Assembly: GCA_025765615.1 (NCBI GenBank)
Contig: JAIVFJ010000097.1
Coordinates: 1-64,000 of the forward strand
Length of the DNA: 64,000 nucleotides
DNA from: Zopfochytrium polystomum
Taxonomy: Eukaryota > Chytridiomycota > Chytridiomycetes > Chytridiales > Chytridiaceae
Direction of reading: 5' to 3'
A program made the translations under genes and the position numbers. A model generated the notes under the pieces. It saw nothing but the letters and a program-made list of their open reading frames with translations, had not been told where the DNA came from and made no database searches. Each line of letters opens with the position of its first letter. Position 1 is the first letter of the stretch. Shown in pieces: positions 1 to 11,467 of the stretch.

Positions 1-73
1 AGAAGCAAGGTCAGGACGAAACTATATTTCCAATAAACCTCAGAAACGCAGTGAAAGAAGCGTAGCTGTCCCC

Positions 74-2490
74 TCACACCTCCGATATCGAGCCCACTCT
101 TCCTCCCTTCACAGCCGGTGTCAGAGACGGTTCTTCGTTGATTCGTTTTAGGGCTGCTCCCATTGATACCCGCGGCAGGCCCGGCGAGCCTGCCCTGGTT
201 CCTGATTCGCTAACGCCCCCACTTGCAGCCACAGGTAGCGCAGAGAGGGCAGGTGAATTGGATGCCGACGCAATTTCGAAGTCCTTAAGCAGTTGGCTGT
301 CCGGTCGGAGTAGCTGCCGAGTGTTGAGAGACCGTTCCGCTGCGAGAAATGGAAACGCTCCCATCCGGGAGAAGAACATCTTGCGTTTGAGTGACAAAAC
401 CTCTTGAAAGAGATCCTCGTGTCGGCGAGTCGAATAGAGCCCTTGGCGCACATGACGAACGAAATTGTAGAACTCGCAAACAGAAACCAGGCGGTCCCGG
501 CACGAGCCGCAAATGGGAGACCAGGTGTCAGAGGCTAACTCCGATATCTTAAAATGGTGTCTTGTCGGTCCAATGCGACCGCACGTAGAACAACCATCCA
601 CCACTATCGACGGTGGCAGATTGGAAGCGTTAGAGGATGTCGTTGCAATAGACCAAGTGGTCGACAGACGTTCCAGAACTGTCTTTTGAAAAATTGATTG
701 GGTGGGAGTCGACATTGACGCGGCAACAGCTGCGATGACTCCAGCTTTATCTGGATCCATAGACGACGCCCTTCGCGCACCTGAACGGGAAGGAGCGTTC
801 GGAGATCCGGGGTCTGCAGCTTCCTTGAGGCACTGGTGTTGGTATTGCAAGGCACTAATTTGGGATGGCGACATCTCTTCAACGAAACACGAGTTCATTA
901 AAATGGCATCCATCAGTCTCTTCGTTGACGTTCGAGGGTTTCCACCAAACCGGAGGCATGGAGTCACATCGTCATCGATTACGTTTTTCATAAAAGGGAG
1001 GGTATGAATCTTGTTAAGCTTGACCGTCGGGCCGTGTTTAAGAAAGTCTTGGAACTCCATCAGTAGCATTGGGTCTATAATGTCTTCGGGAGCTAATGAA
1101 ATGGACTGACTGAGGGGCCGGGAACCCTCAGACTGCTGATGCTGGCGATGACGAGTAGCAGCTGCTGCCTGTGACTCTTCCATTTTGATCTGGAGCTCAC
1201 GCAATTGGAGCTGCTCCATTTGTAGCTCGACTTTCAAATCGGCCAGCTCTTGCTCTAACGTCTTTTCCCGCGTTTCGTGATGGTGCCTCTTTCTTGCTTC
1301 GTCCGCCACCATTACATTTGCTTCTTCGAATAGAGATTTCGTGAGTTCTTCAAGTTCGTCCTGAAGGGTATCTCGTGAAACTTGGAGCTCGGCTCTCTTT
1401 TCGATTTCCTCAATGATCTTTTCGCCCATTCTCTGTAAATCCATCTGAAGCCGCGCCTGTTCTTCCGCTTTCGCGTCCATCAATTTTTCCAATTCACCAA
1501 CGCGCTCGCTCAACTTTGCTGCGTCTTGCCGCGCCATTTCTTCTTTCGCGTTCAAACTTTCTAACCTCGTCTTTTCGTCATTCAAGACAGCCTGGACAGA
1601 ATCTCTTTCCAGCTGTAGGCGAATAACCTCCACGAAATGCCCCTTGCATTGACGGCAAAAGCTGGGGTCGTCAGCGTCAATAACCAAGCAGCAAGGGCAA
1701 GATATTCGCGGTTGCGGTGCAGAAGATAGCATGTCGACTCTCGCGGACAATGCTTTCGCTTGCAATGCAATTTCGTCGATTTCAAATGAGTCCTCTTCGA
1801 CAGCTGCTGGAAGCGGCTTAAACGATGCAGAGCGCGGGCGAGCAGTTGCGGCGGAATCTTGGCTTGTACGCCGAATCGAATGCTTGCTAAAAATCGAATT
1901 AAAAGCAGTGGCGATAGCAGACCCGATCAGTTTGCCTGATCCGCAATGCCACATCACCATCCCCACAACCGGTACCTGATAGTCGCAGCGAAACGTTCAT
2001 TCAACGAGGCGATCCTCTCGGCCGCAGAACCTGGGGACAATGGTTGAGCAGTAGCGGACATGCTCATGGATCGATTCTTCGGGGGCGAGGACTTCCACCG
2101 AGGCGGCGTTGAGGAGCCTGCCGGTGGTGGCGGTGATGGCGGCAGGGGTGGCGGCGTTCCCGAGCGGGATGACGTAATAGACGGTGCAGCACCTGGAGTT
2201 GAGCCAAAGATCCCGGCCGCGGCAGACTCGGCCAGGGCTGTAGCGAGAGTACTTTGAGTTGGGTGGCCGGCTTCCAGCGGGCGAGCCGTCCCGGAGACCG
2301 AATCCAGCGGATCATCGGGCGACCCCATTACTGACAGGGAGCCACGACCACCACGACCGCGGATGAGACGAGACGTGACAGGGGGTATCTGCCCCGCAAC
2401 GGCATCGTTCAAAATGTCATCGGCATCAGTGGCGGCAGCGGGCTCACCGGCGGCGGCGGCGGCGCCGGCAGCAGTGGCTTCAGGCGACAT
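74..2490 (-). CDS. SEC2-like: Sec2/Rabin8-like Rab guanine nucleotide exchange factor, two exons
   Basis: Proposed structure: exon 1 2490-1976, intron 1975-1887 (GTACCG...TTTTTAG, 89 bp), exon 2 1886-74. The phases match and give about 775 residues. The long coiled coil in exon 2 (about residues 290-400) contains the Sec2 signature around LEELTKSLFEEAN, the helix that in this family opens the nucleotide pocket of Sec4/Rab8 for exocytosis at growth sites. Before it lies a CPCC...CRQC zinc-ribbon-like cluster. The C-terminal part has a CSTCG...ICGSCRDRLVSVCEF block as in fungal Sec2/Rabin8 homologues. Exon 1 encodes a Pro/Ser-rich disordered N-terminus. I chose the ATG at 2490 because it directly follows an A21 tract (2512-2492); reading further upstream only adds a poly-Lys stretch encoded by that tract. 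Without the intron, an internal ATG at 1966 would give 630 residues. The family call is firm; the N-terminal exon is an inference. Confidence 0.82.
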
Positions 2491-2491
2491 C

Positions 2492-2512
2492 TTTTTTTTT
2501 TTTTTTTTTTTT
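2492..2512 (-). promoter_or_regulatory. A21 tract one base upstream of the Sec2-like start codon
   Basis: On the coding strand 21 consecutive A residues are followed by G and then the ATG at 2490, with more A/G-rich sequence farther upstream. Poly(dA:dT) tracts exclude nucleosomes in fungal promoters, and A-rich 5' leaders favour initiation. Similar tracts precede the starts at 7812 (A12) and 39134 (A30). Confidence 0.5.
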
Positions 2513-2630
2513 CTTCTTTTTTTTCCCCCTTGGAACGACCACCAAACCAGTTCAGCCTCTTCAGCCAACGCACCGACCCCTCCCCGAGCAATTGGCACCA
2601 AGGGAGAGGATCCTTGTGCTTTTTCCATAG

Positions 2631-2939
2631 GACGCGCTGCTCGATGAGCGGGTGACGCTGCTGAGTCAGGCGGGTCAGCACCAGGACGCACTGGAAATTT
2701 ATTTGGACAAATTGCATAACGAGCTGGCGCAAGCGTACTGCAACCGGCACTACTCGCCCTCGGATGCGGCGACGCCAGACATTTACAACCAGCTATGGTG
2801 CTTTTTCGAAGCGCAGGGGCCGGAGAGATGACTTCGGAGTAGGAACTGCAGTTCCTGGACCATGCAGGGCGGCACGTGAATGGATTGGTCCAAAAGCGCT
2901 GTCCAGCCGACAGTGCTGTCGGGACTGCTGACATTTGCG
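2631..2939 (+). pseudogene. Orphan Vps39/Vam6-like exon, interrupted
   Basis: The plus strand reads in frame from GAC at 2631 to a TGA at 2829-2831. The peptide includes LLSQAGQHQDALEIYLDKL and AYCNRHYSPSD...PDIYNQL. This matches the C-terminal helical repeat of Vps39/Vam6 (HOPS tethering subunit, and TGF-beta-receptor-associated relatives), where a 'LGQHEQAL.IYV..L.D...AEEYC..HY' block is followed by 'VY..LL'. The exon is flanked by a TAG acceptor (2628-2630) after a pyrimidine-rich stretch and a perfect GTAAGT donor (2940). After the TGA, homology seems to resume in another frame (LQFLDHAGRHV), which suggests one or more frameshifts. No other Vps39 exon is visible within several kilobases, so this looks like a captured or relic exon lying antisense to the Sec2-like promoter. 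It lacks an ATG and is too short to stand out as an open frame. Confidence 0.6.
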
Positions 2940-3066
2940 GGTAAGTCGCTGACTTTGCCACCTACCCAAGCGGGATAATTGCCCACTTTTTTTTGCCAAA
3001 CTTGACTGAGGGTAAACACCAGCAAGGACCATCAGGGAAAACAAATCGAACGACAGCCAGCACATG

Positions 3067-3095
<29 letters not shown>
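3067..3095. repeat. A29 homopolymer
   Basis: 29 consecutive A residues on the plus strand, about 130 bp beyond the Vps39-like exon. It could be a retroposition tail, but no target duplication was found. Confidence 0.8.
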
Positions 3096-3097
<2 letters not shown>

Positions 3098-3099
3098 AG

Positions 3100-4046
3100 A
3101 AATGTAGTATTTCAACTTCAAGCAGTAACCAACCTTCTTGCAGGCTTAAGTGAATTCGTGCAGATCAAATGCCAGCTTGCGAGCGGGTGGGGTAAATGGT
3201 AAATGGAGGGAGCGTGGGAAAGACAGTGGGACAACAGAAGTTTTCGCGGTTATTTTATTTATTTTGAAAGAGAAGCAACAACCCCTTTTACTTATAACAT
3301 TCGTGTGGCGCAATGCCATTAGCTTCATTGGACGCAAAACCAGTTTCATTTGGTTTCAAATCACGAAGTGCACAAATACGAGTGTGCCTCATAGAATTGT
3401 GAGGATCAGGACCTCTATTATTATTTCCTGACTCTTTGGTTCCAAGGCATTGTCAAACTTTAATTGCAGCCAACCCATCTGTACACCAGAAATTTGGCAG
3501 AGGATTGATTGAGGTGACTTCAAGGGTTGTACGTGCTTTTACACGAAGATACAAGTATATATACATACATAAATATCTAAAGCAATATTCATTCGATCAA
3601 CAAAACATCTTTGAAGACCAAAAGTCGCCCCACATTCGTTGCAAAAGGGTAAAAAACAAGGCAAAAATGCAAACTTCCACTTGAAAGTATCAGTGAGCGC
3701 TAACTCAAACCCAGAACTCTCTGCATTTCAGTCATATAGTGTATTCCTTGAATCCACTGCACATCAGAATCCGCATTGCACGTTCTGCCCTTGTGCAGCG
3801 AGTTTTTTGTTGAGCAGGTGGAAGCCGCGTTGAACTCGCAACGAGGACACCACCCACGGCAGCCTTCTGTCTCAAAACGCGCGCGAGTGTGAGTGCGCAA
3901 CGAGGCCTATTTGCTCTCAATCAAGCAAGAAAGGAGACTTCATGATCCTACATTGTAATAACATTATGCCACCCGCTTAGAAATAGAATAAAAAAGCAAA
4001 AGTGGGGAATGAGATAGCCAAATTTTAACCAAAAAGATTCCCAATG
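3100..4046. other. Non-coding interval; contains one copy of a dispersed repeat
   Basis: No supported gene. The sequence is AT-rich toward 3540-4020 and probably includes the 3' flank of the gene ending at 4047. About 3372-3486 resembles 28432-28546 (listed separately). Confidence 0.6.
3372..3486 (+). repeat. Dispersed repeat C, copy 1
   Basis: Aligns by eye with 28432-28546. Shared blocks include CTATTATTATT, TCCTG.CTCTTT.GTT and AACC.(A)TCT, with many transitions between the copies. No coding capacity or known family is recognised. Confidence 0.45.
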
Positions 4047-7000
4047 TCAGGCAGAGGTTCCATATAAAACAGGGCCGCCACCGCTACCACCTGTCACAGG
4101 CAAAAGCGCGGCTTCCTGCACTGGGTCGTAGTAGCAGTGCCGAATCGGCAAGGGCGAAAAAGTAAGAACAGGTGGCAACGGTGGAAATACTACTGCCGAA
4201 GATTTCACATCTTCCTTTCGCGTTGTCACACATTCTCTTTCGCTGCTTAGAGTCGGCACAGCCGTCTCCTTTGCTGCGAGGATTGCAGGAGGGGCATCCA
4301 CGCGGATGGCGTAGCTCGACGTCTCAGCAGTGGCGGCGCTAACCAGCATAGATGCTAATCGTGACTCTCGATTACGAGCTGAAGCATTGTCAGCTCCTCT
4401 CCTTGCATTCGCACGGAAGAAAGAGTACAGTTCAACTGCTGTTGGAATCCTTGTCGGCTTGGTCGCACCGTCGTCGTTGACCTCTCCGTTTGCTACGGTC
4501 CAAAGGCGAGCTGACGTGCGCTCTGACGGTGAAGCACTACCGACGAGGATAGGCTTCCTCCGAACATGTTGGCCGAATGGAGCCCACTGCACCGGAATTG
4601 GATCTCCAGATTCCCCTTCGGCATTAGCAACTGATACCATCGACTGCCGAGATCTTGAGCTTCGAACAGATTTAGATTTAGATTCTTTCCTCTCAAAACT
4701 TCTTGTGGACTGTGCTCCTGTAACTGACTCATCCAAGGCATCAATGTCGATCCATTCTTCAGGAATCTCCTCCCGAGGCGTCCAATCCTCTGACTTCAGC
4801 TTGTCATCGCCATTTGAGCCAACTACCGCTACCGCATGAGCGTTAGTTGGCGTTGCATCTCGGTCGCGGTCTTCAGAATCTGGTCCCGCAGGATCGGCAG
4901 CATTAGATTTCCCAATGGAAGGATGACTTGAGCCGCCACTCCGCTCCCAATGTAATGACGGGCTTCCATTGAAGCGACGTTTCCGAGTTCGTCTTCGTGG
5001 TCGACGAGGGTTAGATGAATGAGAGGTACCGCCAGTATCTGCTCTGTTTACGCCATTCCGCTTTGAATCGGAAGAGGAAGTTGTGATTGAGGATCCAAAA
5101 GAGTCGAACTTTTTTAACGTCGTCTTCTCCAAGTCGACTCGCAAATCATGCATGTCCTGGGTTGCCAGAGAAGAATTAGCGGTGTCAGAATCAGACCTAC
5201 TCGCAAACTAATGTCACCTCCGGAATCGCAAGTGTAGCGTTCGAGTCTTTTGACAAATCATTTTTCAAATTAATTTTGGCGACATTTGGGGTAGATAATC
5301 GTTCATCTTCGTTCTCTTTCCCTTTACAGCGTTCGTCTAGTAAATGAGGCTGTTGTCTCTGGCCTTTTCGCCGACTTCCGCTGGCTGACGCCAAGTCTCG
5401 ATGAATAATTCTTCGCCTTTCAATCTGTGTTGCTACTCTCCATCTACTCGGAACGATAGTAACCTTCTGACTCTCCAAGGTGACAAGGGTCCCATCTGAT
5501 TCAAAAATTACAAGACGAGTGCGGCGAGTTTTGTTCAACGCAGCAGACAAGCGATGATCTCCTGATGGTTCATTTGGTGCAGGGCGTTCAGCTCCCCTCT
5601 GGGATGCAACACTGTCGGGGGTAGGCACCGGAGGCGGTCGACTCGATTGCGAAAGAGTGAGACTGGGACGGAGAGCCGTAACTTGCGAAGGTTGACTTTC
5701 AGGGGACGCAGTTTTGAGGGAAGGTCTACGTGCCCACGGACTGCGGAAACGAGTTCCTCTTCGAAATAAAGTAGTGGGCGTGATGGGTTGTGAAGGCGCA
5801 ACCCCCGTAGACGCAGTAGTAAACCGCTTTCGAAGACGGTTAGCAGGTAAAGATGAAGAATCTTGCTGAGCCACTGGTAGCCGCGCCGACGCATCGGAGG
5901 GAAAAAGGAGGTGCCCCGTCTCTACGTCAATGTCCATGTAGTGATACCAAAGCGTTTGTCGATACGAAAGACGAGCAGCGTTCGCCTGTGATGAGGTTGA
6001 ATGTCCTCTTCCTGGTCGAAATAGCGGAATCGTCTTCGGTGGCTTAAGCGGCCGCGTCGTTTCTATCGTGCCGGTTTTCAACTGCGACCAACTGTCGGAA
6101 TTCGCCGTCCGCTTGTTTCTTATTGTCATCCAAGATGACTTCCGCCGAATCGTATCTCTGTCAGAGGACGCAAGATCCGCCGTGGTCTGTCGCCGAGACA
6201 TGGATGACTCTGGACGCCTCAGACTTTGGAACTCAACAACTGAAGGTCGATGTTCTGATCCGATTGACCCCAAGCTGGTATATTCGCCTAGGCTGGTATA
6301 CTCGCTCGAAGCGTCCACTCCGGAATGAGTAGGGGAACCAGCAGACAGCGACTCGCCGAAGAACTCCTTTAAGTTGATAAGACTAGAGCCTCTCGGGTGA
6401 AAGAGCGGTGGCAAAGCCGGGAAAACGTCATCAATTGATAGATTGGTAGAAATCGGGTTTGAATCATTCTGCGGTAAGGACACGTCGTCTGATTGAACTG
6501 CAGATTTCTGTAGGGGCAAACTTTGGACTTCGTCGCCTGGCGGTGGAGATGGAGTCCTTTTGGCATCGACCGTTCCACTTGCCGTTGGAGGCTTTCGCGT
6601 CAACGTCAACACTCGTGGAAATGCGCTGAAGGCAGGACCTGCACCAGTTGTGTTTCGTTTTTGAACTCGGTGCGTTGGCATCCAGGAAAGAAGAAACGGC
6701 TTTTTGGATTTGGGGGCTGCACCATGCACATCTCCCGGCTGCGCTGAGTTCGCTTCATGAGGAAAGACCCGAAGCCCCAAAGGACTTGCATTTAGCGCTC
6801 CGTCGATGCTTAGCTTCTCAGTGGGGGGTGGAGGCGACGCAGGCGGCTCATCACCGGCCACAGGGGTTGAAGGAGTGCACTCTGCAGGCTGTTGTGCTAT
6901 GGGCAATGCATCCGTAGGAGAAGATGACAGAGGTGTCGCAAGAAAGTAAGGAGCCGACGAGGGCGAGGCGACGGTTTGACTGAGGTGCGGATACAAGGCC

Positions 7001-7812
7001 ATGGTTCGGTCAAGTTGGGCTGCACTAACTCGAACTGGTGCCGCAAACAGTCGAGAAAGTGTTGATGACCCGGAGCTTGTGGATGACGCCCGTTCAACGG
7101 GTTCCTGAGCTGCGTGAACGTTTCTATCGAGCGAAAACGATGAGTTGCTGGATTGATCGACATCGTTGGCAAACTTGCCCGGTATCATGCGATGAGTGGG
7201 TGAGGCGGATTGAATAGATGAGTTTGGCTTCACTGGATCCGCAAATAAACGGATCGCAGACGATCCTCGACGCGTGCGGACAGATCCAGTGGGGTTTTGT
7301 GTCCGGAAAGCCGAGTCCCGCGACTGCAATCGAGAGGGAGGTATTGGAGCGTGCCAGGAGGCCTCACTGGATGGGGAATCTAATTGAAGGTGTTCTCCAC
7401 TTTGAGACCACGTCGGTCTTCCTTGAGTCTGAAGTATTCGGAAGGAATCGCGATTCGCCGCCTGGTCAAAGACGGCAGGATTGCTGTTAAGAGGAGGAAT
7501 TGTGATCGGATCTGGCTCAGAAGTGGGTTCGGCCCCAGGTTCTCCCCCAGGTACGCCAACGTTGCTACGTGCCCAGTGCTGGAGGGATCGTCCTCGGTGC
7601 GGGAGGGTGTGGGTATAGTCGCCGTCATTCTCAAACTGTGGCGGTAGTCCCTGCTGCCTGGCGGGGCCTGCTGCTTCGATTGCTCGCTCCTCTCCATGAA
7701 GGACTGTGCTACTTCTTCGGCTTGTGCGAACGGTATGTGCCTCGTCGGAAGGGTCGGGCGTGGCGTCGGCAGCGGCGGGACCTGTCGAGGCAAAGTCTAT
7801 GCCCGCAGCCAT
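4047..7812 (-). CDS. Large disordered Ser/Pro-rich protein of unknown function, two exons
   Basis: Exon 1 is 7812-5218, intron 5217-5157 (61 bp, GTGACA...CCCAG), exon 2 5156-4047. Both exons are whole codons, giving about 1234 residues. The protein is dominated by Ser, Pro, Thr and basic patches, with short ordered-looking islands: one around LSYRQTLWYHYMDIDVETG and one around TRLVIFESDGTLVTLESQKV that looks like a small beta-rich segment. No catalytic motif, membrane span or known domain is recognised. The start at 7812 sits 5 bp after an A12 tract on the coding strand, a placement also seen at 2490 and 39134. It is divergently paired with the thioredoxin-fold gene starting at 7844, so the two probably share a promoter. 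A scaffold or signalling adaptor is possible but unproven. Without the intron, the first reading frame would stop at 5197. Confidence 0.65.
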
Positions 7813-7843
7813 TCAGCTTTTTTTTTTTTCGCATTGCACAAGG

Positions 7844-8824
7844 ATGGGCGAACACGACCACGGGCGATCATGGGAAGCCACCACCAATCTGTTGCTACTC
7901 CGCTCGTCGTCGGACAACTCGCCCCGACGAAAGCCTCGCCTGGTCCACATTTTCCTAATCTTGATCCTCCTTTCGACGCTCTGCTTGGGTTTCTCCTCGG
8001 CCGCAATGACGCCAGAGGAGAAGAAGGAGCTTCGAAGTCGGGCTGACGAAGCCGACAAGTCCATCAGACGACTGCCCCACCATGAAGTGCCTTCAGTTAT
8101 TGCGAGTGGAGTTCACATTCTTTTCTTTGGCGCCGTCTGGTGCAAATACACACAGCGCTTCACACCAAAGTGGCTGGCCGTTCAGCAAAAAGCAGATGCT
8201 AATGGTTGGAACAAAGCTGACGGTTTTGGGTACTACAAGGTTGAGTGCAGTGAAGACGAAGGTGAGTGGTCTTGCACGGGTTTTTGGTGATCTCACTTCC
8301 TCCCTGCAGCGTTTTGCACTGGCAACCACCACACAGAGAGCGGGTATCCTACAATAAACCTTTACGTTGACGGTGCTTATTACGAAGAGTATCTTGGCGC
8401 GGATGACGTGGACCCTACTCTGGACTACCTACATTTTCAATTGTCCACCAAGGTGCAGAATGCGACAGTGCGTTCAAACCTCGCGTTGGCGCCAACGTAT
8501 CCTGGATTCATCGGCAGTGCTTTGGGACAGGATGCCGAGGAAGCGGTCATGAAGAAACACATGTCCGATAGCGAAACCGACTCCCACTCTGAAGTGAAAG
8601 GCGGTGAGGGTGTAGTGAGCCCAAGCTCCACCACTTTGGCCGCCAGCGGTCCAGCCCCGTGGAGAGTGTCCTTGGTTGTAGTTGTGGTCTGCCTATCTGT
8701 TGCAATTACGTTTTTGACCCTGGGGTTGCGGCGAAGACGTGGAGGGTGGCGGGTTGGTACCTTCTTCTCATCGTCCTCCTCTTTTCCTTCAACGTCGTTA
8801 TATGGCAAGGTACGCGGTGAATGA
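7844..8824 (+). CDS. Thioredoxin-fold membrane protein (PDI/TMX-like) with a CxxT active site
   Basis: Exon 1 7844-8261, intron 8262-8309 (48 bp, GTGAGT...CTGCAG), exon 2 8310-8824; about 310 residues. A hydrophobic signal-anchor lies at about residues 33-53. A thioredoxin domain follows with the expected strand 'HILFFGAVWC' and, after the intron, 'GYPTINLYVDG' carrying the cis-Pro. A second membrane span (WRVSLVVVVVCLSVAITFL) is near the C-terminus, ahead of a short basic tail. This is the layout of ER membrane thioredoxin-like proteins. The usual CxxC is C100-K-Y-T103, so only one active-site cysteine remains. It may act as a thiol-dependent chaperone or mixed-disulfide holder rather than an oxidase; that is inference. 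I chose the ATG at 7844; ATGs farther upstream would add residues that overlap the divergent gene. Confidence 0.78.
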
Positions 8825-9172
8825 AGAGTGTTGGGGATTGGGGAATTCTTCACCTTTTTTTTTTTTTGTTTGTTTCAACTTATGATATGATAGTGTGGCG
8901 GTGCGGTGCGGTTGGAGACTGGGCGGGAGTGGCTGTGGGTGGCGCTTTCAGCGAGGAAAAGGAAGGCAGGCTTGGCAAGCTTTCGTTTGCTTATTGTATG
9001 GAAGTAGGAAAAATTAAGAAAAAAAAGTGAATCTGAATCTGCAAGAAAAGGTGGCTGGGCTGCGCGCAACCCTCCTCGTCCTTTCCTCCTCACTCCCCGC
9101 TGCCTACCCCAGCGGAGTTTATGATCTGACACCCCTCCTGCTATCACGGTCTGTGCTCTTAGGAAAACCAAC

Positions 9173-10117
9173 ATGCGCAATCGAGAATCCAAGCACTGGG
9201 TTAGCCGAACGTGGCTTGTTATCGTGAACATACTCCTGCTCGCTTTCGGCATCACCGTTCTGTGGATGGGTGCCTCTTCGTACCGAGTTCTCAGTGAAAA
9301 TAACTTTGTTGAGTATCTCGTGATCAGAGGCGCCACTTCCGAATGCAATCCTTATGCTTCTCTTTAGGATGGATCCACTGATGAAGGCCTTGTAATGGTT
9401 TCGAAGAACGTGGTTCTTGGAGTCGCGATTACGGGCGGTTTTATTATGATGACTGCCTTGGCCGGGTGCACCGGCGCCATCGGAAGGATCAATCCTCTCC
9501 TCTCGTTCTATGTTGGCGGTCTGGTTCTGTGCTGGCTGCTTCTGCTCGGCTTTGGCATCTTTTTCATCAAGGGCTATGTAAGCGAAAGTGGCGGAATCAT
9601 TCTGGTGCTGAAAATCGATTGCACCCCCACCTTTCACAGCTGAACAATCACGACGCCTGGGCAAAGCTTTCTCAATCGGAGTGGGGAGCCCTTCCGGACC
9701 TTTCGAAAGACTACTTTCAGTATACTGTGAGTCTAATTCGAGATGCGCACACACCGGCTCACCTCTTCAACACAGTTCGACTGCTGCGGATTCCAACAAG
9801 GAGTTCTTGTTTACCAGGGCGACCCACTTTATCTGATCAATGGACGTTCTACAAACAATTGCGCAAGTTCAAGTTACGCTTCAACCGCACCTGGATGTTA
9901 CGACACAATTGTGTCCGGCACGGACTCCGCTTATCGTCATGCCATTGGACTAGTTGTGGGTGGCTCCGCTCTAATGATCCTGTCGATTGGCGCAGCTCTT
10001 TTTTCGAGGCGGCAAATGTTTCAGGGCAAGCCGAGGACTGTAGGGGGTCCTGTACCCAGCAACGTCCCTTATCAGCAACTGACCCCTCAACAGAGGGAGC
10101 TCCAGGGTAATGCCTAA
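9173..10117 (+). CDS. Tetraspanin family protein, four exons
   Basis: Exons about 9173-9319, 9368-9577, 9640-9726 and 9776-10117. The introns (48, 62 and 49 bp) have GT...AG ends, and all exons are whole codons with this choice; the first donor (9320 GTGATC) could instead be at 9308. The product is about 261 residues with four membrane spans: exon 1 (WLVIVNILLLAFGITVLWMG), two in exon 2, and one near the C-terminus (AIGLVVGGSALMILSIGAAL). The large loop between spans 3 and 4 carries the family hallmark CCG (FDCCGF, about 151-153) plus two more cysteines (NNCAS and GCYDTI), enough for two disulfides. Tetraspanins organise plasma-membrane microdomains; fungal ones such as Pls1 act in polarised growth and penetration. 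Which fungal subgroup this belongs to cannot be said from the sequence alone. Confidence 0.9.
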
Positions 10118-10432
10118 AGGCATTGTTGAATCAACTTGAACTGCGAAGTGCACTTTATTATACGATTCCATGTGGGCTCCGTGTTTTTTGAACTTCTTTT
10201 TCTACCTGCATGTCTTTCGAGCAGCTTGGCCACTTTCTACAAATATATGGAAGCCTTCCCCTCCAACCACAATTGGTTTAAGGTGAATCTATGACATGCA
10301 ACTGCAACGCAAGTAATATGGCGAAGCTAAGAGCTAGTCAACCCAGATCAACAAACGCACCACCAGAACGAAGCCCAACTCCACTGCTTTTCACAGCAAG
10401 TGAAGTAGTGGCAACGGCAGCGGATGTTGTGT

Positions 10433-11064
10433 TCAGGGGTGCCGAGGACTTTGGCGAAAGCGTTCCGACAGCGGAAGCTCAGGATGGTGCTCAAGGGTAG
10501 ACCCGTCTGCCGCGATTGCAGATGTTGGCGCAGAGACAGCGTTGACGGTGGCAGTGTCGGCGGTCGTGTCCATAGGGTAGGTTTCCGCAGGAACATCTGT
10601 AGGATCTGTCGACGTTGAGGTGGGGTGTCCTATCCCACGAAAAGCCGTCAAAGAACTGAGGAGTTGGGAAACAAAAGAAACCGAGTATTTATTTGAATGC
10701 TTAACAGCAAAAAGGTGGAGAATGCGACTTACGAGCACGTGGCGGCGAGACCGTCAGCAGAGATGGGTGCGCTGTGGGTGACAGATTTGAGGAGCCGCAG
10801 CTGGTGACGTAGGGGTGGAAAACCGAGTTCCAGCTGGGAGCCGCGCCGAAGAGGGGCGCTTGCGCCCGTCACTTCCTGCGAGAGGCCATCGGCCGGCGGA
10901 TTGCAGGCGGAGACCCCAACCAGCGAAGACTGCGAATCGGAGCAAGCGGGTCCGCCTGCGGCAACGCGGCGGCAGGAGGAGAGGCCGGCGAAGTTTTTTT
11001 TTTTTTTTTTCTGGCCGATGGTCCGTTCTGTTTGGCGCAGATTGGCAGCAAAGGGGAAAAACAA
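10433..11064 (-). CDS. Small two-exon hypothetical protein
   Basis: Exon 1 11064-10733, intron 10732-10656 (77 bp, GTAAGT...CTCAG), exon 2 10655-10433. The phases agree (2 + 1) and the open frame gives about 184 residues. The support is the perfect GTAAGT donor and a pyrimidine-rich acceptor joining two open frames. The protein is Ser/Thr/Ala-rich with no recognisable domain; a run of lysines near residue 20 is encoded by an A17 tract (11010-10994). True start and extent are uncertain, and it could be part of a longer transcript. Confidence 0.4.
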
Positions 11065-11467
11065 AAATTAGCAAAGGGTTTTCGCCTTGAGGTTTGGTTT
11101 ACCAAAGGCGCCAGGGAATTTTTTCTATGAGACCACCTACCTTTAGGATGATCTACTTGGATGATGAGTTATTCCGACTTTTCATATTACTGAAGTCAGG
11201 TTTTTAAAAATGTACCAGTTTTCCCTCGTTTGAATGAGTATTCCACTACACTAATGCTTCTCAGTAGCAAGCAGCGTGTGGAAGTCAGAAGGCCAAATCC
11301 TTTTATTTGGGATTTATCTTCGGGGTTGAAAGGGCCAATCACAAGTACGCCACAGGGTGACCACTAAGATATCTGAAGGCAGAGCCTTGCGACTCGCCTG
11401 CTTGTATATTTATAATCCAGCACACAGTGCAGGATTAAAAAAAAAAACACTAAGCAGGAAGGAAGAG
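11065..11467. other. Interval with no supported gene
   Basis: AT-rich spacer between the small hypothetical gene and the Helitron coding region. The Helitron 3' terminus (hairpin plus CTRR) should lie here on the minus strand, but no convincing hairpin was found. Confidence 0.4.

Noticed and set aside
1954..2961. Longer 335-residue minus-strand reading frame including a poly-Lys run
   Set aside because: The part upstream of 2490 is read through the A21 tract and lies antisense to the Vps39-like exon. Only the part from ATG 2490 is used, as Sec2 exon 1.
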